From Pyrinomonadaceae bacterium MAG19_C2-C3 (GTDB taxonomy: Bacteria > Acidobacteriota > Blastocatellia > Pyrinomonadales > Pyrinomonadaceae), in the NCBI GenBank assembly GCA_024330265.1, contig JANDLT010000016.1:23175-87174 (forward strand): DNA of 64,000 nucleotides. Direction: 5' to 3'. Below are positions 40,523-49,957 of the stretch, one piece after another (positions within the stretch are counted from its first letter, which is position 1; the number at the start of each line of letters is the position of its first letter). Below the pieces are notes generated by a model. It was not told the DNA's origin. It worked only from the letters and a program-made list of their open reading frames with translations, and did not search any database. The translations under genes were made by a program, and so were the position numbers.

Positions 40523-42832
40523 TTAGAACTCAATCACCACGCCCGCCGAAGGCAAGACGGGCAGCGTGCGCGTCAAATTGCCGAAGACTCTACCGTTATT
40601 AAAATCGAAGCCGTCAAAGCCTATAAAGCGAAGATTATCGCGGTTCAAAACATTTAAGACTTCGCCATTTAACGTCAAGCGAAAACGGTCGAACAGAAAT
40701 GTTTTAGCCGCCCGTATATCAACGCGACTGTACGCGGGGATGCGCGCTTCGTTGCGTCTGTCGGACAAGAAATAACGGTTGTCCTGTTCGCGGTAAAAAC
40801 CTGTGACGGGCGTTCCCGTTCCGGCTCGCCACTGCGCGCTTAAATTGAAAGTGTCGGTGAAGCGATAGTTGCCGAAAACAGTGATGGTGTGCGGTTGGTC
40901 GAAGTCGGAAGGGAAGCAGATGTTAAGCCCTTCGTCGCGCAGGCGCGTGCGCGAATAGGCGTAAGACGCGAAACCCGTCAAGCCGTTCGCGCTGCGGCGT
41001 TGGGCGGTGATTTCGATGCCGCGTGCATAGCCGTCGAGAGCGTTGCGAAATGGAAAGTTGATGAAGTTGAAAGCATTGCCCGCGATGCGCGGTTCGGTGA
41101 GGCTGTATGCGAGACGGCGTTCCTCTCGGTTGTACGTTTCGACGAGAAGCCGCGTGCGCTGCCCGAAGAATCTTTCAAAGCTCAAGTTGTAATGCGTCGC
41201 GCGGTCTGCTTTCAAGTTCGGGTTGCCGTTGATACCGAACAGTTCGTTGAAGTCGGGGAACTGGCGGTAAGTTCCGAAGCCCGCGCGCACGCGATAAAGG
41301 TCTTTGCCGAAACTGTAACTAAGACCGGCGCGCGGCATGAAAAACGTCTCATCGCTTCTGCCGCTATGTTCAACACGCGCCCCGCCCGTGAGCGTTAGGT
41401 TTAGACGCTCGTTCGTGTAAGCATCTTGCGCGTAATAGGCTTGCTCGAACCTTCGTTCGTCGAAAAGCGAAAATGTTTGGCTTGGTTTTGAAGGAAGAAA
41501 CGTGCGCGAACTTGAGCCTTCAGCACCGAGCGAACGAAGATAGATTCCGGCTTCGAGACGATGACTTGGAAAGCGTGCCAAGTTAAAACTCGCATCGCTT
41601 CGCACGCCTGTTTGGGTGCGCGTGCCGTCGTCTAAAATCATGCCTTCGAGGTTGCGATTGGCGAAGTTGAGGCGCGTGTTTATTAAGCGCGAATTGATGA
41701 CAATGCGTTCGTTCGGCGTGTAAGTGTGCGCGAAGTTTAAGAGCAAGTTGCGTGAGCCGGAAGTCGAAAGCGCGTTGATGCCGAGTTGTTCACGCGGAAT
41801 GTTCACGTCCAAATCGAAGTCGCCGAAGATAGCGGAGAGCGCGAGTTTATGTTTCGGGTTCAAGTCGAAAACGACTTTGCCTTGCACGTCCGCGAACTCG
41901 ACGACGGGCGGCGGATTGGTATCTCCCACCTCGTTTTGCAAACGGCGCGTGATGAGTCCGGCAAAACTTTTGCGCGCCGAAAACAGATACGCCCCGCGCT
42001 TATTCGCAAACGGTGCGTCAACGATTCCGTTGACATTCGTGACGCTCGCCCCGACGCGCACATTGCGTTTGACGCGATTGCCTTCGCGCGTCTCCAACAC
42101 CACCGCACCCGCCGTACTGTCGCCGTAACGCGCGGGGTATGCACCCGGAAGAAGCGCGACGGATTCAAGCGCGTCGCCGTTGATGATTGACAGCGAACCC
42201 GTGTCGTTATAACCGCGCACGGTATAAACGAAGTTGTCCGTCTGCGCGTCGTCAACAAACAACCCGGCGCGGTCAAAGCCCGCCCCGCGCACCGCAAACT
42301 CACTGCGGAAATCGTCGTTGGCGACGACACCGGGTAGGGCTTGCGCGGCGCGCAAAGGGTCACTGACGATAACGCTCGAAGTCTGCGCGAGTTCGGTCTT
42401 GGTCAGTCTTTGCTCGGACGGGACGGAGTTTGATGTGAGCGAATCAAACGGCGCGACCGAGACGGTGACTTCTTCTTGTAAAGTCGCGGCTTCCTGACTC
42501 AAAGCTAACGTCACGCTTGTTTCTTCATTGGCTTTGAGTGTGAGGCGGCGTTTAAGCAAAGCGTAATTGACGGTCGAAACGGTCAACTCGATTTCGCCCG
42601 TGATTAAATTATCGAACACGAACAAGCCCGCGTCATCGGTCGTGGTACTGAGTTCACCTTGTTGATTTGGAGATTGAACGACGACTTTCGCCCGCGCAAT
42701 TCGTTCGCCCGTCGTCGCATCCACGACTTGCCCGCGAAGGGTGTTCGATGTGGTTTGCGCGGTTGTGAGTAAGGCAAAGGTTAATAACAAAAGAGTCGAG
42801 AGCGCGAGAGAAAAGAGGATTTTGAGAGGCAT
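40523..42832 (-). CDS. TonB-dependent outer-membrane receptor
   Basis: 769 residues from the ATG at 42832; a longer frame to 42895 would overlap the antitoxin gene. Signal peptide (ILFSLALSTLLLLTFALLTT). Residues ~28-105 are a carboxypeptidase-regulatory-like domain (LRGQVVDATTGERIARAKVV). The plug follows (AAQALPGVVANDDFRSEFAV, RGAGFDRAGLFVDD), then a 22-strand-type barrel ending in an aromatic F (SAGVVIEF), the outer-membrane insertion signal. No Ton box or specific substrate can be named. Such receptors import siderophores, glycans or peptides; four secreted peptidases are nearby. Confidence 0.9.
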   Translation of the reverse strand: MPLKILFSLALSTLLLLTFALLTTAQTTSNTLRGQVVDATTGERIARAKVVVQSPNQQGELSTTTDDAGLFVFDNLITGEIELTVSTVNYALLKRRLTLKANEETSVTLALSQEAATLQEEVTVSVAPFDSLTSNSVPSEQRLTKTELAQTSSVIVSDPLRAAQALPGVVANDDFRSEFAVRGAGFDRAGLFVDDAQTDNFVYTVRGYNDTGSLSIINGDALESVALLPGAYPARYGDSTAGAVVLETREGNRVKRNVRVGASVTNVNGIVDAPFANKRGAYLFSARKSFAGLITRRLQNEVGDTNPPPVVEFADVQGKVVFDLNPKHKLALSAIFGDFDLDVNIPREQLGINALSTSGSRNLLLNFAHTYTPNERIVINSRLINTRLNFANRNLEGMILDDGTRTQTGVRSDASFNLARFPSHRLEAGIYLRSLGAEGSSSRTFLPSKPSQTFSLFDERRFEQAYYAQDAYTNERLNLTLTGGARVEHSGRSDETFFMPRAGLSYSFGKDLYRVRAGFGTYRQFPDFNELFGINGNPNLKADRATHYNLSFERFFGQRTRLLVETYNREERRLAYSLTEPRIAGNAFNFINFPFRNALDGYARGIEITAQRRSANGLTGFASYAYSRTRLRDEGLNICFPSDFDQPHTITVFGNYRFTDTFNLSAQWRAGTGTPVTGFYREQDNRYFLSDRRNEARIPAYSRVDIRAAKTFLFDRFRLTLNGEVLNVLNRDNLRFIGFDGFDFNNGRVFGNLTRTLPVLPSAGVVIEF

Positions 42833-42891
42833 GATTTTTGAAACCTGAATGTGCGTGCGGGCGTCGGAATAAAGCGGCACGCCACGAAAAA

Positions 42892-43206
42892 TCACGCCGC
42901 ACGCACTTCGACGTACTCGCTGCTTGATGAAGGCTGTGGAATCGGTTGACCGCTTTCGCTTAAACCTTCAAGGTGAAACTCAATCGCTTCCTGAATCAAC
43001 TCAAGGACTTCTTGTTTCGTCTTTGCCGCCGCGACGCATCCCGGCAAATCCGGCACAGATGCACCGAAACCGGTTTCATTTTCTTCGATGACGACCAGAT
43101 ACTTTCTAGGCTCTGGCACATCCACGCGAAGCCCGCCGCGCACAGTTTTAATTTTGCCGTACAGCACGCCGCGCGGCGCATCTTTGAAATTGTATTGCTT
43201 CCTCAT
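42892..43206 (-). CDS. Antitoxin: BrnT-partner-like head fused to a HicB-fold domain
   Basis: 104 residues. Residues 1-30 (MRKQYNFKDAPRGVLYGKIK) resemble the start of antitoxins that follow BrnT-type toxins. Residues 35-85 (KYLVVIEENETGFGASVPDL then PGCVAAAKTKQEVLELIQEA) are a HicB-type partial RNase H fold with its LPGC and EAIEFHLEG features. The C-terminus lacks the usual ribbon-helix-helix and ends SSSSEYVEVRAA. It starts 4 nt inside the BrnT gene, the order toxin then antitoxin of brnTA, while hicA is missing. The mixed origin is my reading. Confidence 0.75.
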   Translation of the reverse strand: MRKQYNFKDAPRGVLYGKIKTVRGGLRVDVPEPRKYLVVIEENETGFGASVPDLPGCVAAAKTKQEVLELIQEAIEFHLEGLSESGQPIPQPSSSSEYVEVRAA

Positions 43207-43478
43207 TCTTCTTCCTCATAGTCGCGGCGTTCGACTGGTTCTGCTTCGCGTGCCGAAATAATTCTTATTTCTTCGTCTGTCATCGTATGACAAACGACAA
43301 TCAAATTATCGCTCTGTGTTCGCCCGATTGTAACAAAGCGGCGTTCGTCAACCGAGTGGTCGGGATCGTCTCGCGTGCGCGCCAACGGATCATCAAAGAC
43401 GGTTACAGCATCGTCAAAACCAATACCGTGTTTGCTTAAATTGCTGTCTGCCTTGTTGTCATCCCAATCAACATTCAT
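43203..43478 (-). CDS. BrnT-family ribonuclease toxin
   Basis: 91 residues. WDDNKADSNLSKHGIGFDDA and VTVFDDPLARTRDDPDH are the BrnT start; RRFVTIGRTQSDNLIVVCH and EEIRIISAREAEPVERRDYE complete the fold and its basic/catalytic residues (the R-x-I-S-A-R motif). BrnT is an RelE-like RNase. It is 2 nt from the end of the M2 peptidase gene and overlaps the antitoxin by 4 nt, so the module is inserted between the M2 and TonB genes on one strand. Confidence 0.88.
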   Translation of the reverse strand: MNVDWDDNKADSNLSKHGIGFDDAVTVFDDPLARTRDDPDHSVDERRFVTIGRTQSDNLIVVCHTMTDEEIRIISAREAEPVERRDYEEEE

Positions 43479-43480
43479 CT

Positions 43481-45337
43481 CTATAACTCTGCCAGCGTGT
43501 ACTTGCGCCCTTTGTTCTGCTCTTTCAAGTAAGCCATCAAAGGCTCGAAATAACGAAGCATCGCTCTGGCACTAAAATCTTCGCCCGTCGCTTCTTTTAA
43601 CACGACACGCCAATCGCGCGAAGCACCGGGCGACATGATTGTTTTCAAGAATTCTCCGACTGGTTTGTTGCCATAATAATTCGTCGCACGCGGATTTTGT
43701 TTGAGGATGTTGCGCGCGATGTGGTCGTGAAGTTGAAAGAGAAGCACGACGGATAAAGCATAGTCGTAGTATTGCGCGGGGTCATCGTTGATATGCGTCT
43801 TGGTCGCGCCGTCGGCGTATTCTTCGCCACGTTCGACGGGTGGAATCACGCCTTGATATTTGCCGACCAATTCCCACCAACGCTTATTGTATTGGTTTTT
43901 AGGAAGCCGCACATCGTACAAATCCGATTCAAATTTCGGCATCGTCCCGGCGGCGAACGGCATATAAACGACGTAGTGCAGAGCCTCTTTCATCAACGCT
44001 TGTATCTCATCGGTCTTCGCATCATCGGAAGCAAGACCGCGCCCGACGAGGAAAGGCTTTTGCGTCGAAGCCAAGCCCATCATCGTCCCTATGGCTTCGT
44101 GATAAGCGCGGTTCGCACCTGAACGCAAGAGCGGCGGAACATTCGGGTTTGTATAAGCGACGTAGTAATAAATGTGACCGAGTTCGTGATGCGAAGTTTC
44201 GTACCAATCGGAGTTGGTTTCAACCGACATTAACGAACGTATGTCTTTGTCTAAATCGAGATGCCAAGCCGAGGCGTGCGTGTTTTTCTTGTACGCCGCG
44301 TCCGCCGGAAGAGGATATAAAGACGAGCGTTCGTAAAATGAAGCGGGCAGTTTCGGAAAGCCGAGCGAGACATAAAAATCTTCCGATTGCCGAACAATCC
44401 ATTCCGGCGTTTGCTGTTTCAACTTCGGCGTGATGTCCAGCCCTTCGACCTTAACCAAGCCGTCCCAATACTGCGCCCAACGGTTCGGCAACCAATCGGC
44501 GGGCAGTTGGTCGGGGACTTCGGCGTTATATTTCTTAGCGAGTTCATAACGCGCCCATGTGTGAAGTTCACGATAGAGCGGGCGCAATTCGCGGTTGATG
44601 CCGTCAAGCAAAGCGTTCATCTCATCCACGCTCATCCCATAATCCGCGACTTGATAAGCATTGAAAGATTCATAGCCAAGCGGTGCGACGACCGCGTTTC
44701 GCAAACGCTGCAAATCCGTGAGTCCGTCTTTCAATTCCTTCCCAACTTCCTTCGATGCCAACCACGCTTTGCGGCGCGCGGCAAGATCAGTTGAATTAAC
44801 CAGCACCGCGTCAATCTCGTTCGGCGTGACGGGCTTGCCGTCAATCTTAAACGTGAAGCCGTACAGCTTTTCGTTCTGTCTGGTTTCCGCCGCGATGCGC
44901 TCTTTGACAAGACTCTTCGCCGATTCAGGATTGTCGCCCGCGTTGTACAAAATCTTTTCCAACTGCCGCACTTGAAGCGGCGTGAGTTGTGAACGTCCGG
45001 CAAGTAACCGCTTCGCCTGATTGACGTTCTTGTTACTTCCCGTGAAATCCGACAACGCTAAGTTAGCGGCGTTCGTCCGTTTGGCATTCGTGTCATCGCC
45101 CGCGACGATTCGCGTATTCGATTCCCACTCCGCGAGCGACGACGCATAACGCAACCGCAGATATTCTTTCGTATAAGCATCAATAAAACTCTGCGCTTGG
45201 CGTTGCGCCGGATTACTCGCCCGCGCAACGTTCCGCCGTGTTGTTTGCGCGTTCATCGGCGCGGTGAGCGCGGTCAGTGTGAAGATAAGAAGAAGGCTGA
45301 TGGTGCGATGGGTATGTTTGCAATTTGCGTGTTTCAT
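43481..45337 (-). CDS. M2-family (ACE-like) peptidyl-dipeptidase
   Basis: 618 residues with signal peptide (ISLLLIFTLTALTAPMNAQ). Zinc motif HHELGHIYYY with third ligand Glu in AYHEAIGTMMG. Other M2 features: FIDAYTKEYLRLRYASSLAE at the N-terminus and WELVGKYQGVIPPVERG near the C-terminus. M2 enzymes remove dipeptides from the C-terminus of peptides; relatives of human ACE occur in Xanthomonas and some acidobacteria. The enzyme is exported and complete. It is transcribed after the M14 gene (50-nt gap) and directly before the toxin-antitoxin pair. Confidence 0.92.
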   Translation of the reverse strand: MKHANCKHTHRTISLLLIFTLTALTAPMNAQTTRRNVARASNPAQRQAQSFIDAYTKEYLRLRYASSLAEWESNTRIVAGDDTNAKRTNAANLALSDFTGSNKNVNQAKRLLAGRSQLTPLQVRQLEKILYNAGDNPESAKSLVKERIAAETRQNEKLYGFTFKIDGKPVTPNEIDAVLVNSTDLAARRKAWLASKEVGKELKDGLTDLQRLRNAVVAPLGYESFNAYQVADYGMSVDEMNALLDGINRELRPLYRELHTWARYELAKKYNAEVPDQLPADWLPNRWAQYWDGLVKVEGLDITPKLKQQTPEWIVRQSEDFYVSLGFPKLPASFYERSSLYPLPADAAYKKNTHASAWHLDLDKDIRSLMSVETNSDWYETSHHELGHIYYYVAYTNPNVPPLLRSGANRAYHEAIGTMMGLASTQKPFLVGRGLASDDAKTDEIQALMKEALHYVVYMPFAAGTMPKFESDLYDVRLPKNQYNKRWWELVGKYQGVIPPVERGEEYADGATKTHINDDPAQYYDYALSVVLLFQLHDHIARNILKQNPRATNYYGNKPVGEFLKTIMSPGASRDWRVVLKEATGEDFSARAMLRYFEPLMAYLKEQNKGRKYTLAEL

Positions 45338-45387
45338 TTTGATTTGCTCCGGTGTTTTGTGTGGTGACTTCGGGCGTGCAAGTCAAT

Positions 45388-47766
45388 TTACTTCAGTGCA
45401 TTAAACAGCAAAGGATAAGTCGCTAAAGATTGACCGCGATATTGCGGGCGGAAGCCGAAGAGGATGATGCGCCCTTTGCCGATGCGGACTTCGATGAGAG
45501 CCGCCCGCCCGCGCAAAGTTTGTTCGCCCAAGAGGTAGCCGGAGAGAAGCGCGCCCTTGTTGTTTGGATAGCGGGCGATGATGCGGACGTTCGCCGCATC
45601 GGGTGCGACTTCAAAGGCGGGCGAGTTTTCAAACCACGCGATAGAGTCGCGCGGCATGTTTGCGGCTAAAGGATGCGCGGTGTCGAGTTCGGTGCGAAGG
45701 ATTGAGCCGGGACAGTAGAACTCCGTGCGTTTCAGGTTTTCGGTGACATCGCGGACGGGCAAATTGAACTCGCTGATAGCGAAACGTGAAGCGCGGTTGA
45801 AGGTGATGAGCGTGCCTCCGCTCTCGACAAACTCGCGCAAACTTTTCACGCCTTCCGCGCCTAAGCCGCCCGTGTATTCATCCGGCATCGAACCGCGTGC
45901 GTGACCTTCGAGAATGGCGCGCGGGCTTTGGTCGGGGATGATGATTGTGCGGTATTTCAAGTCGTCTTTCTTTAGAAAACTTGGCGGCTGCTTTTGGTTA
46001 AAGTTGTTTGCCCTGATGTCTTTGTCAAAGATTGATTCGTATTCCTGACACGGCTCTAAGACGTGGCGCGTCCAACCTTCATCCATTGAAGGAATGTGAG
46101 ATTGATAGAGCGCGACTTCTTTACGCCCGCTTTGTACGCAATCGGAAACCGCCCGATTGATTTTCGATTTCTTGAGAAAGTTCGGCTTGAAGGGTGCTTG
46201 GATTGCCTTGACGGAATTGTTCATCAACAACGATAGCGTGTGAGCCGTTACATCATAAGGCGGTATCGGTTGATTCTTTTCATCGAGCAATGTCGGGTAG
46301 TTCTGATTTTCGAGAATCGCTTTTGCAAATACTCCGTAAGGCTGTTGCATTGGAACAAGAATCGTTTCTGATGGATAAGTAGTTTTTGTATCGAAGTAGT
46401 TTTCATCGTTGACTTGAACGCTTCTTCCAATTGCCGCGAAACCGTACTCAATGCCCGCTCTTTCAAGTATGTTTAATAAACGCGGAGTGTTGTCGGCAAC
46501 TGAAATTTTGAATCCCCACAACTCACCTTCCTTTCGCTCTCTCACCGCGTCGCTTCCGGTTTTATAAAAGCGTGTCAGCCATGCTTCACGATTGGTTGCG
46601 GCGTGGTTTAAGAGTGAGAAGGCGGCGGTGGTCATATAGTTAGTGATGTCGCGCAGAGTCCATTCGCCGCCTTGCCAGACATCGGGAAAGTTGGGACTCG
46701 GTTCGCGTGGATTGAAGCCCGCGCCGTCGTCGTCGCGTAAGTCTTCAAACTTCAGATTGACGGGTGAGGCGAGGCGTGCCGATGCGGTTTCGGAGAGGAT
46801 TCGCACGCCGCCGTGATAGTGGGAATAGGCGCGGGCGGGCGTCCATGCGTCGAAGCTGGAATTGATGGTGATGCCTTTGAAGCCTTGCTTGCGAAGGTCG
46901 TTGAACATCGAAGTTCCGAGTTCGGTGTAGCCTTCAATGATTTCTTTCGGCACGTTGGGTTCGACGGGTTTGGTGTAGGGCGGAAGGAAGAGGCGCGCCC
47001 CGCGTTCGCCCTGTTGATGTATGTCGTGGACGATTTGGGGATGCCAGACGTTGTGAAGTTTATCAACCGTGATTCGGGTTTCCTGTTGCGTGAAGGCGTA
47101 CCAATCGCGGTTGTTATCGTGTCCGACGTATTTGTGATAGAGCATCGGGGGAGATGTTCCTTCGTAAGGTGTGTCAATCGTTTTGTCGTACCAGCTTTTA
47201 ACGATGTCAACGCCGTCGGGATTCAAAGAAGGAACGAGTAGGATGATGGTGTTCTCTAAAATCTTGCGCGTGTCTGTGTCGTTTGAAGCGGCGAGACGGT
47301 GCGCGATGAGCATGGATGAAAGATAAGAACCGACTTCGGTCGAGTGTATGCCGCAGGTTACGAGGACGATGGTTTTGCCCTGTTTGATTAAAGCGCGTGC
47401 CGTCGCGTCTCTTTGCGATTGTGTTTTGCCGAGCAAGCGCGGGTCGGCGAGTTTGCGGTTTATGTCCTTGTATTTATCGAGTACGCGCAGGTTTTCGGGC
47501 GATGAGATATAGGCGACGACGAACGGGTTATCCATCGTCGAGCGTCCGAGTTCACTGAACATCACTCTGTCACTCGCCGCGTCGAGTCGCCGGAAATAAT
47601 CAATCGTCTGCTTCCATGAAGCGAGTTTGCGTGAATCGCCGGGTGTGAAGCCAAGCACATCGCGCGGGGCAGGAACGCTTGATGATGTTTGCGCGAATGT
47701 CGAAAGCGTGGCGGTGATGAAGATGATGAGCAGTAGAGCGAAGCGCGTGCGTGTGTGTGCGTGCAT
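45388..47766 (-). CDS. Exported M14-family zinc carboxypeptidase
   Basis: 792 residues with signal peptide (FALLLIIFITATLSTFAQ). Zinc ligands His and Glu in TCGIHSTEVGSYLSS; LVPSLNPDGVDIVKSWY is the substrate-Arg/Asn region; third His in QIVHDIHQQGERGARL. The C-terminal ~200 residues, with a possible amidotransferase-like part (GLGAEGVKSLREFVESGGTL, then ITFNRASRF), extend the usual M14 length, as in large M14 proteins of Bacteroidetes and acidobacteria. It probably trims peptides outside the inner membrane with the M2 enzyme downstream. Confidence 0.9.
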   Translation of the reverse strand: MHAHTRTRFALLLIIFITATLSTFAQTSSSVPAPRDVLGFTPGDSRKLASWKQTIDYFRRLDAASDRVMFSELGRSTMDNPFVVAYISSPENLRVLDKYKDINRKLADPRLLGKTQSQRDATARALIKQGKTIVLVTCGIHSTEVGSYLSSMLIAHRLAASNDTDTRKILENTIILLVPSLNPDGVDIVKSWYDKTIDTPYEGTSPPMLYHKYVGHDNNRDWYAFTQQETRITVDKLHNVWHPQIVHDIHQQGERGARLFLPPYTKPVEPNVPKEIIEGYTELGTSMFNDLRKQGFKGITINSSFDAWTPARAYSHYHGGVRILSETASARLASPVNLKFEDLRDDDGAGFNPREPSPNFPDVWQGGEWTLRDITNYMTTAAFSLLNHAATNREAWLTRFYKTGSDAVRERKEGELWGFKISVADNTPRLLNILERAGIEYGFAAIGRSVQVNDENYFDTKTTYPSETILVPMQQPYGVFAKAILENQNYPTLLDEKNQPIPPYDVTAHTLSLLMNNSVKAIQAPFKPNFLKKSKINRAVSDCVQSGRKEVALYQSHIPSMDEGWTRHVLEPCQEYESIFDKDIRANNFNQKQPPSFLKKDDLKYRTIIIPDQSPRAILEGHARGSMPDEYTGGLGAEGVKSLREFVESGGTLITFNRASRFAISEFNLPVRDVTENLKRTEFYCPGSILRTELDTAHPLAANMPRDSIAWFENSPAFEVAPDAANVRIIARYPNNKGALLSGYLLGEQTLRGRAALIEVRIGKGRIILFGFRPQYRGQSLATYPLLFNALK

Positions 47767-47958
47767 AATAAAAAGCGTTGTCTCTGTAATGTGTGATGTT
47801 CGACGTGTGGGAGCGTATCGGAAGTCGAAAGTTTAGCTTATGAGATGCGGGCGGCGAAAGCGTTGCACGACGATGAGGGCGCGAGTTGATTGATAAACCC
47901 CTGACGGCGCATGTACATTAGCCTTCAGTTATTAAGACGATTTTCAAAAGAGGTTCGG

Positions 47959-48801
47959 ATGAAACATCGGTTGGCGTATATGTGTGTGTGCTTCATCGCG
48001 CTAGGGACTGGTGCGGCGTGCGGTGAGAAATCGTCTGTGGTGCGCGACGGGAAGAAGGATGCGGCGTCAAAGGTTTATGCGGCGAATAGTCCATCGGCGG
48101 CGGTGCAAAGTTTTTACCGATTGATGAACGCGCGCCGCTTTCGTGAAGCCTTCGCGTTGACAGTGTATCGTCCGGCGATTGAAGGTTTGAGCGAAGCCGA
48201 GTATGAAGAACTGCGTCCCGACTTTGAGGAAACGGCTTTGGCAACACCGCGTGAACCGCAAATCAACGGCGAACAAATCAGCGGCGACACGGCGACGGTG
48301 TTTCTGACAACGGAAAAAGAAGCGACAAACTCAAGTGCGAACGCGAATCAACCTAAGACGCAGGTTGTGCCGGTGACGCTCAAACTCGACGCGGAAGGCA
48401 AGTGGATTATAGGTGATGAGCGGGAAGCAGAAGCGGTGCGCGCGGATAGTAAAAGTTATTTCTTCAAACGCCGTATAGAGACGCACCACGCCGAAGCCCA
48501 AGCGATGCTCAACCGCATCGCCCTCGCCGAAGTAGCTTACAGCGCGCAGAATGGCGGGCGCGCCGCGACGTTGCGCGCCCTTATCGAAGCCGACCTTGTG
48601 CCGCAGGATGCCGCGTCACCGGAGACGACCGGATACAATTATCGCGTCACGCTCAAGGACGACGGCAAAGTTTTTCAAGCAAACGCCGAACCCGCGCGCT
48701 ACGGGCGAAGCGGCGTGCTGTCGTTCGTGATGGATGAAAAAGGGATGCGAAGCCGCGACGCGGGTGGCAAGCCTCTGACGGGTGAAGCAGAGCGGGAATA
48801 G
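47959..48801 (+). CDS. Lipoprotein with pilin-like C-terminal segment
   Basis: 280 residues from the ATG at 47959 (AGAGG ribosome site); the frame opens at 47911 without one. Lipobox-like LGTGAAC (Cys at ~22). Residues ~45-150 resemble DUF4878/NTF2-like domains: AVQSFYRLMNARRFREAFAL with GDTATVFLTTEKEAT. Residues ~190-270 (MLNRIALAEVAYSAQNGGRA, DLVPQDAASPETTGYNYRVT) are like the conserved tail of minor type-IV pilins. The link of the two is not one I recognise. Probably exported and envelope-bound. Confidence 0.65.
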   Translation: MKHRLAYMCVCFIALGTGAACGEKSSVVRDGKKDAASKVYAANSPSAAVQSFYRLMNARRFREAFALTVYRPAIEGLSEAEYEELRPDFEETALATPREPQINGEQISGDTATVFLTTEKEATNSSANANQPKTQVVPVTLKLDAEGKWIIGDEREAEAVRADSKSYFFKRRIETHHAEAQAMLNRIALAEVAYSAQNGGRAATLRALIEADLVPQDAASPETTGYNYRVTLKDDGKVFQANAEPARYGRSGVLSFVMDEKGMRSRDAGGKPLTGEAERE

Positions 48802-48890
48802 AATCGCTTTGTGCGCGAAATGAGTCGGACGGGCGATGAGGCGCGGTTATGAATTTTGCTTATAGATTTCGGTTGTGGAATGTGTAAATC

Positions 48891-49313
48891 ATGCCTGAAA
48901 GATTGCGTTCATTATTCGCCCATGTACGCGAGTTAATCGGCAATCGCCGCCGCCCGCCGCGTCGTGCTATGCGTCTAAAGGTCGCGGTGCGGCTTGTCAA
49001 TTCGGTGACTGCGACGGGCGGACATGAACAGGTTTTGCACGGTCGCACGCAAGATGTCAGTTCGCAGGGCATCTCGTTTGTCGTACCGGCGATTCGGCTC
49101 GGAACCGATTACTTGATTGGCGATAATCGCAAGCTTCGTTTGACGCTCGAACTGCCCGCCACGTCAATCGAGATTCAAGTCGTCGCCGTTCGTTATCACC
49201 AACTCGAAGCGGGCGACGCGGCAGGTAAAAACTTTCTCGTCGGAGCGCGCATCACGGAGATAAGTGCGGAAGCGAAACAAAGGCTCGACGATTATTTGAA
49301 GCCGCAGAAGTGA
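48891..49313 (+). CDS. PilZ-domain protein
   Basis: 140 residues. RRAMRLKVAVRLVN (R-x-x-x-R type) with TQDVSSQGISFVVP (D/NxSxxG) gives the cyclic-di-GMP-binding signature. FLVGARITEISAEAKQRLDD closes the domain. No partner domain; a stand-alone c-di-GMP receptor. The HD-GYP/GGDEF protein at 56578 could make or break its ligand. The start MPERLRSLF follows a weak ribosome site. Confidence 0.88.
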   Translation: MPERLRSLFAHVRELIGNRRRPPRRAMRLKVAVRLVNSVTATGGHEQVLHGRTQDVSSQGISFVVPAIRLGTDYLIGDNRKLRLTLELPATSIEIQVVAVRYHQLEAGDAAGKNFLVGARITEISAEAKQRLDDYLKPQK

Positions 49314-49957
49314 CGAACAGGCGCAGCCAAATCCAGAACCATTTTCGATTTGGACGCGAGGTATAGATTGTTCTCCATTCTTCATCATCATAGGTTGACT
49401 GCTCCGATTCACTCCTTTTCAAGTTATACGTTCGGTCATTTTCCGGCACACATCGGGAAGGTTGGTTAGCCGACGGCGGGCGGGCATCGCGGCGTATTGA
49501 CTTGCCGTAATAATCGGCATATTGTGACCTCACTTCGCACACAAGTAAGTCGGTTATGTCCCTGTTGATTTGACCTCGCCACTTACATTCAACCTCGCCA
49601 CTTAAAGCCTCCGCTTCTTAAACGTCGTACCCAAATTAGCGTTTTATAATGCAGCCTTCTCATCCATTGCACGCCGTGCGGCGAGTCGGCTTTCGCGCGT
49701 CCGGCGGTGAAGACTTCGCCCGCCTCTCCGAAGGCATTCACGGCGTTAAATCGCTGTCCGCCGACGTTTGGGATTGGCGTAACCCGGCGGTCAAAATCAC
49801 CCTCCGCCTCAACGGTAATGATGAGTAGTTCGAGGTTCTCACCGAAGATTTCTCAGAGAGCCACACGCAAAGCGAAATTCCTCGCATGTATTCCCCTCGG
49901 TCAGAAGAACTGCCGTCTTAGTTTCTACTGACTCTCTCAAAGAAGGAGTTTCAACTT
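49314..49957. other. Spacer with no clear gene; degraded coding sequence possible
   Basis: Open frames exist on both strands (for example 49252-49542 minus and 49707-49931 plus) but none shows a family or a ribosome site. Base pattern and the interrupted frame at 49649 suggest decayed genes. A purine-rich AAGGAG precedes the next gene at 49940-49950. Confidence 0.4.
49649..49828 (+). pseudogene. Short frame with an in-frame TAG, possible gene remnant
   Basis: 59 codons from the ATG at 49649: MQPSHPLHAVRRVGFRASGG, then EDFARLSEGIHGVKSL. After TAG (49826-49828) the same frame runs on as FEVLTEDFSESHTQSEIPRM for 30 more codons to a TAG. The even composition across the stop hints at one former gene broken by a nonsense change. 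I do not recognise the family, and chance is possible. Confidence 0.25.

Noticed and set aside
42892..43478. Ordinary hicAB pair
   Set aside because: The toxin gene is clearly BrnT-like and not the small double-stranded-RNA-binding-fold HicA.
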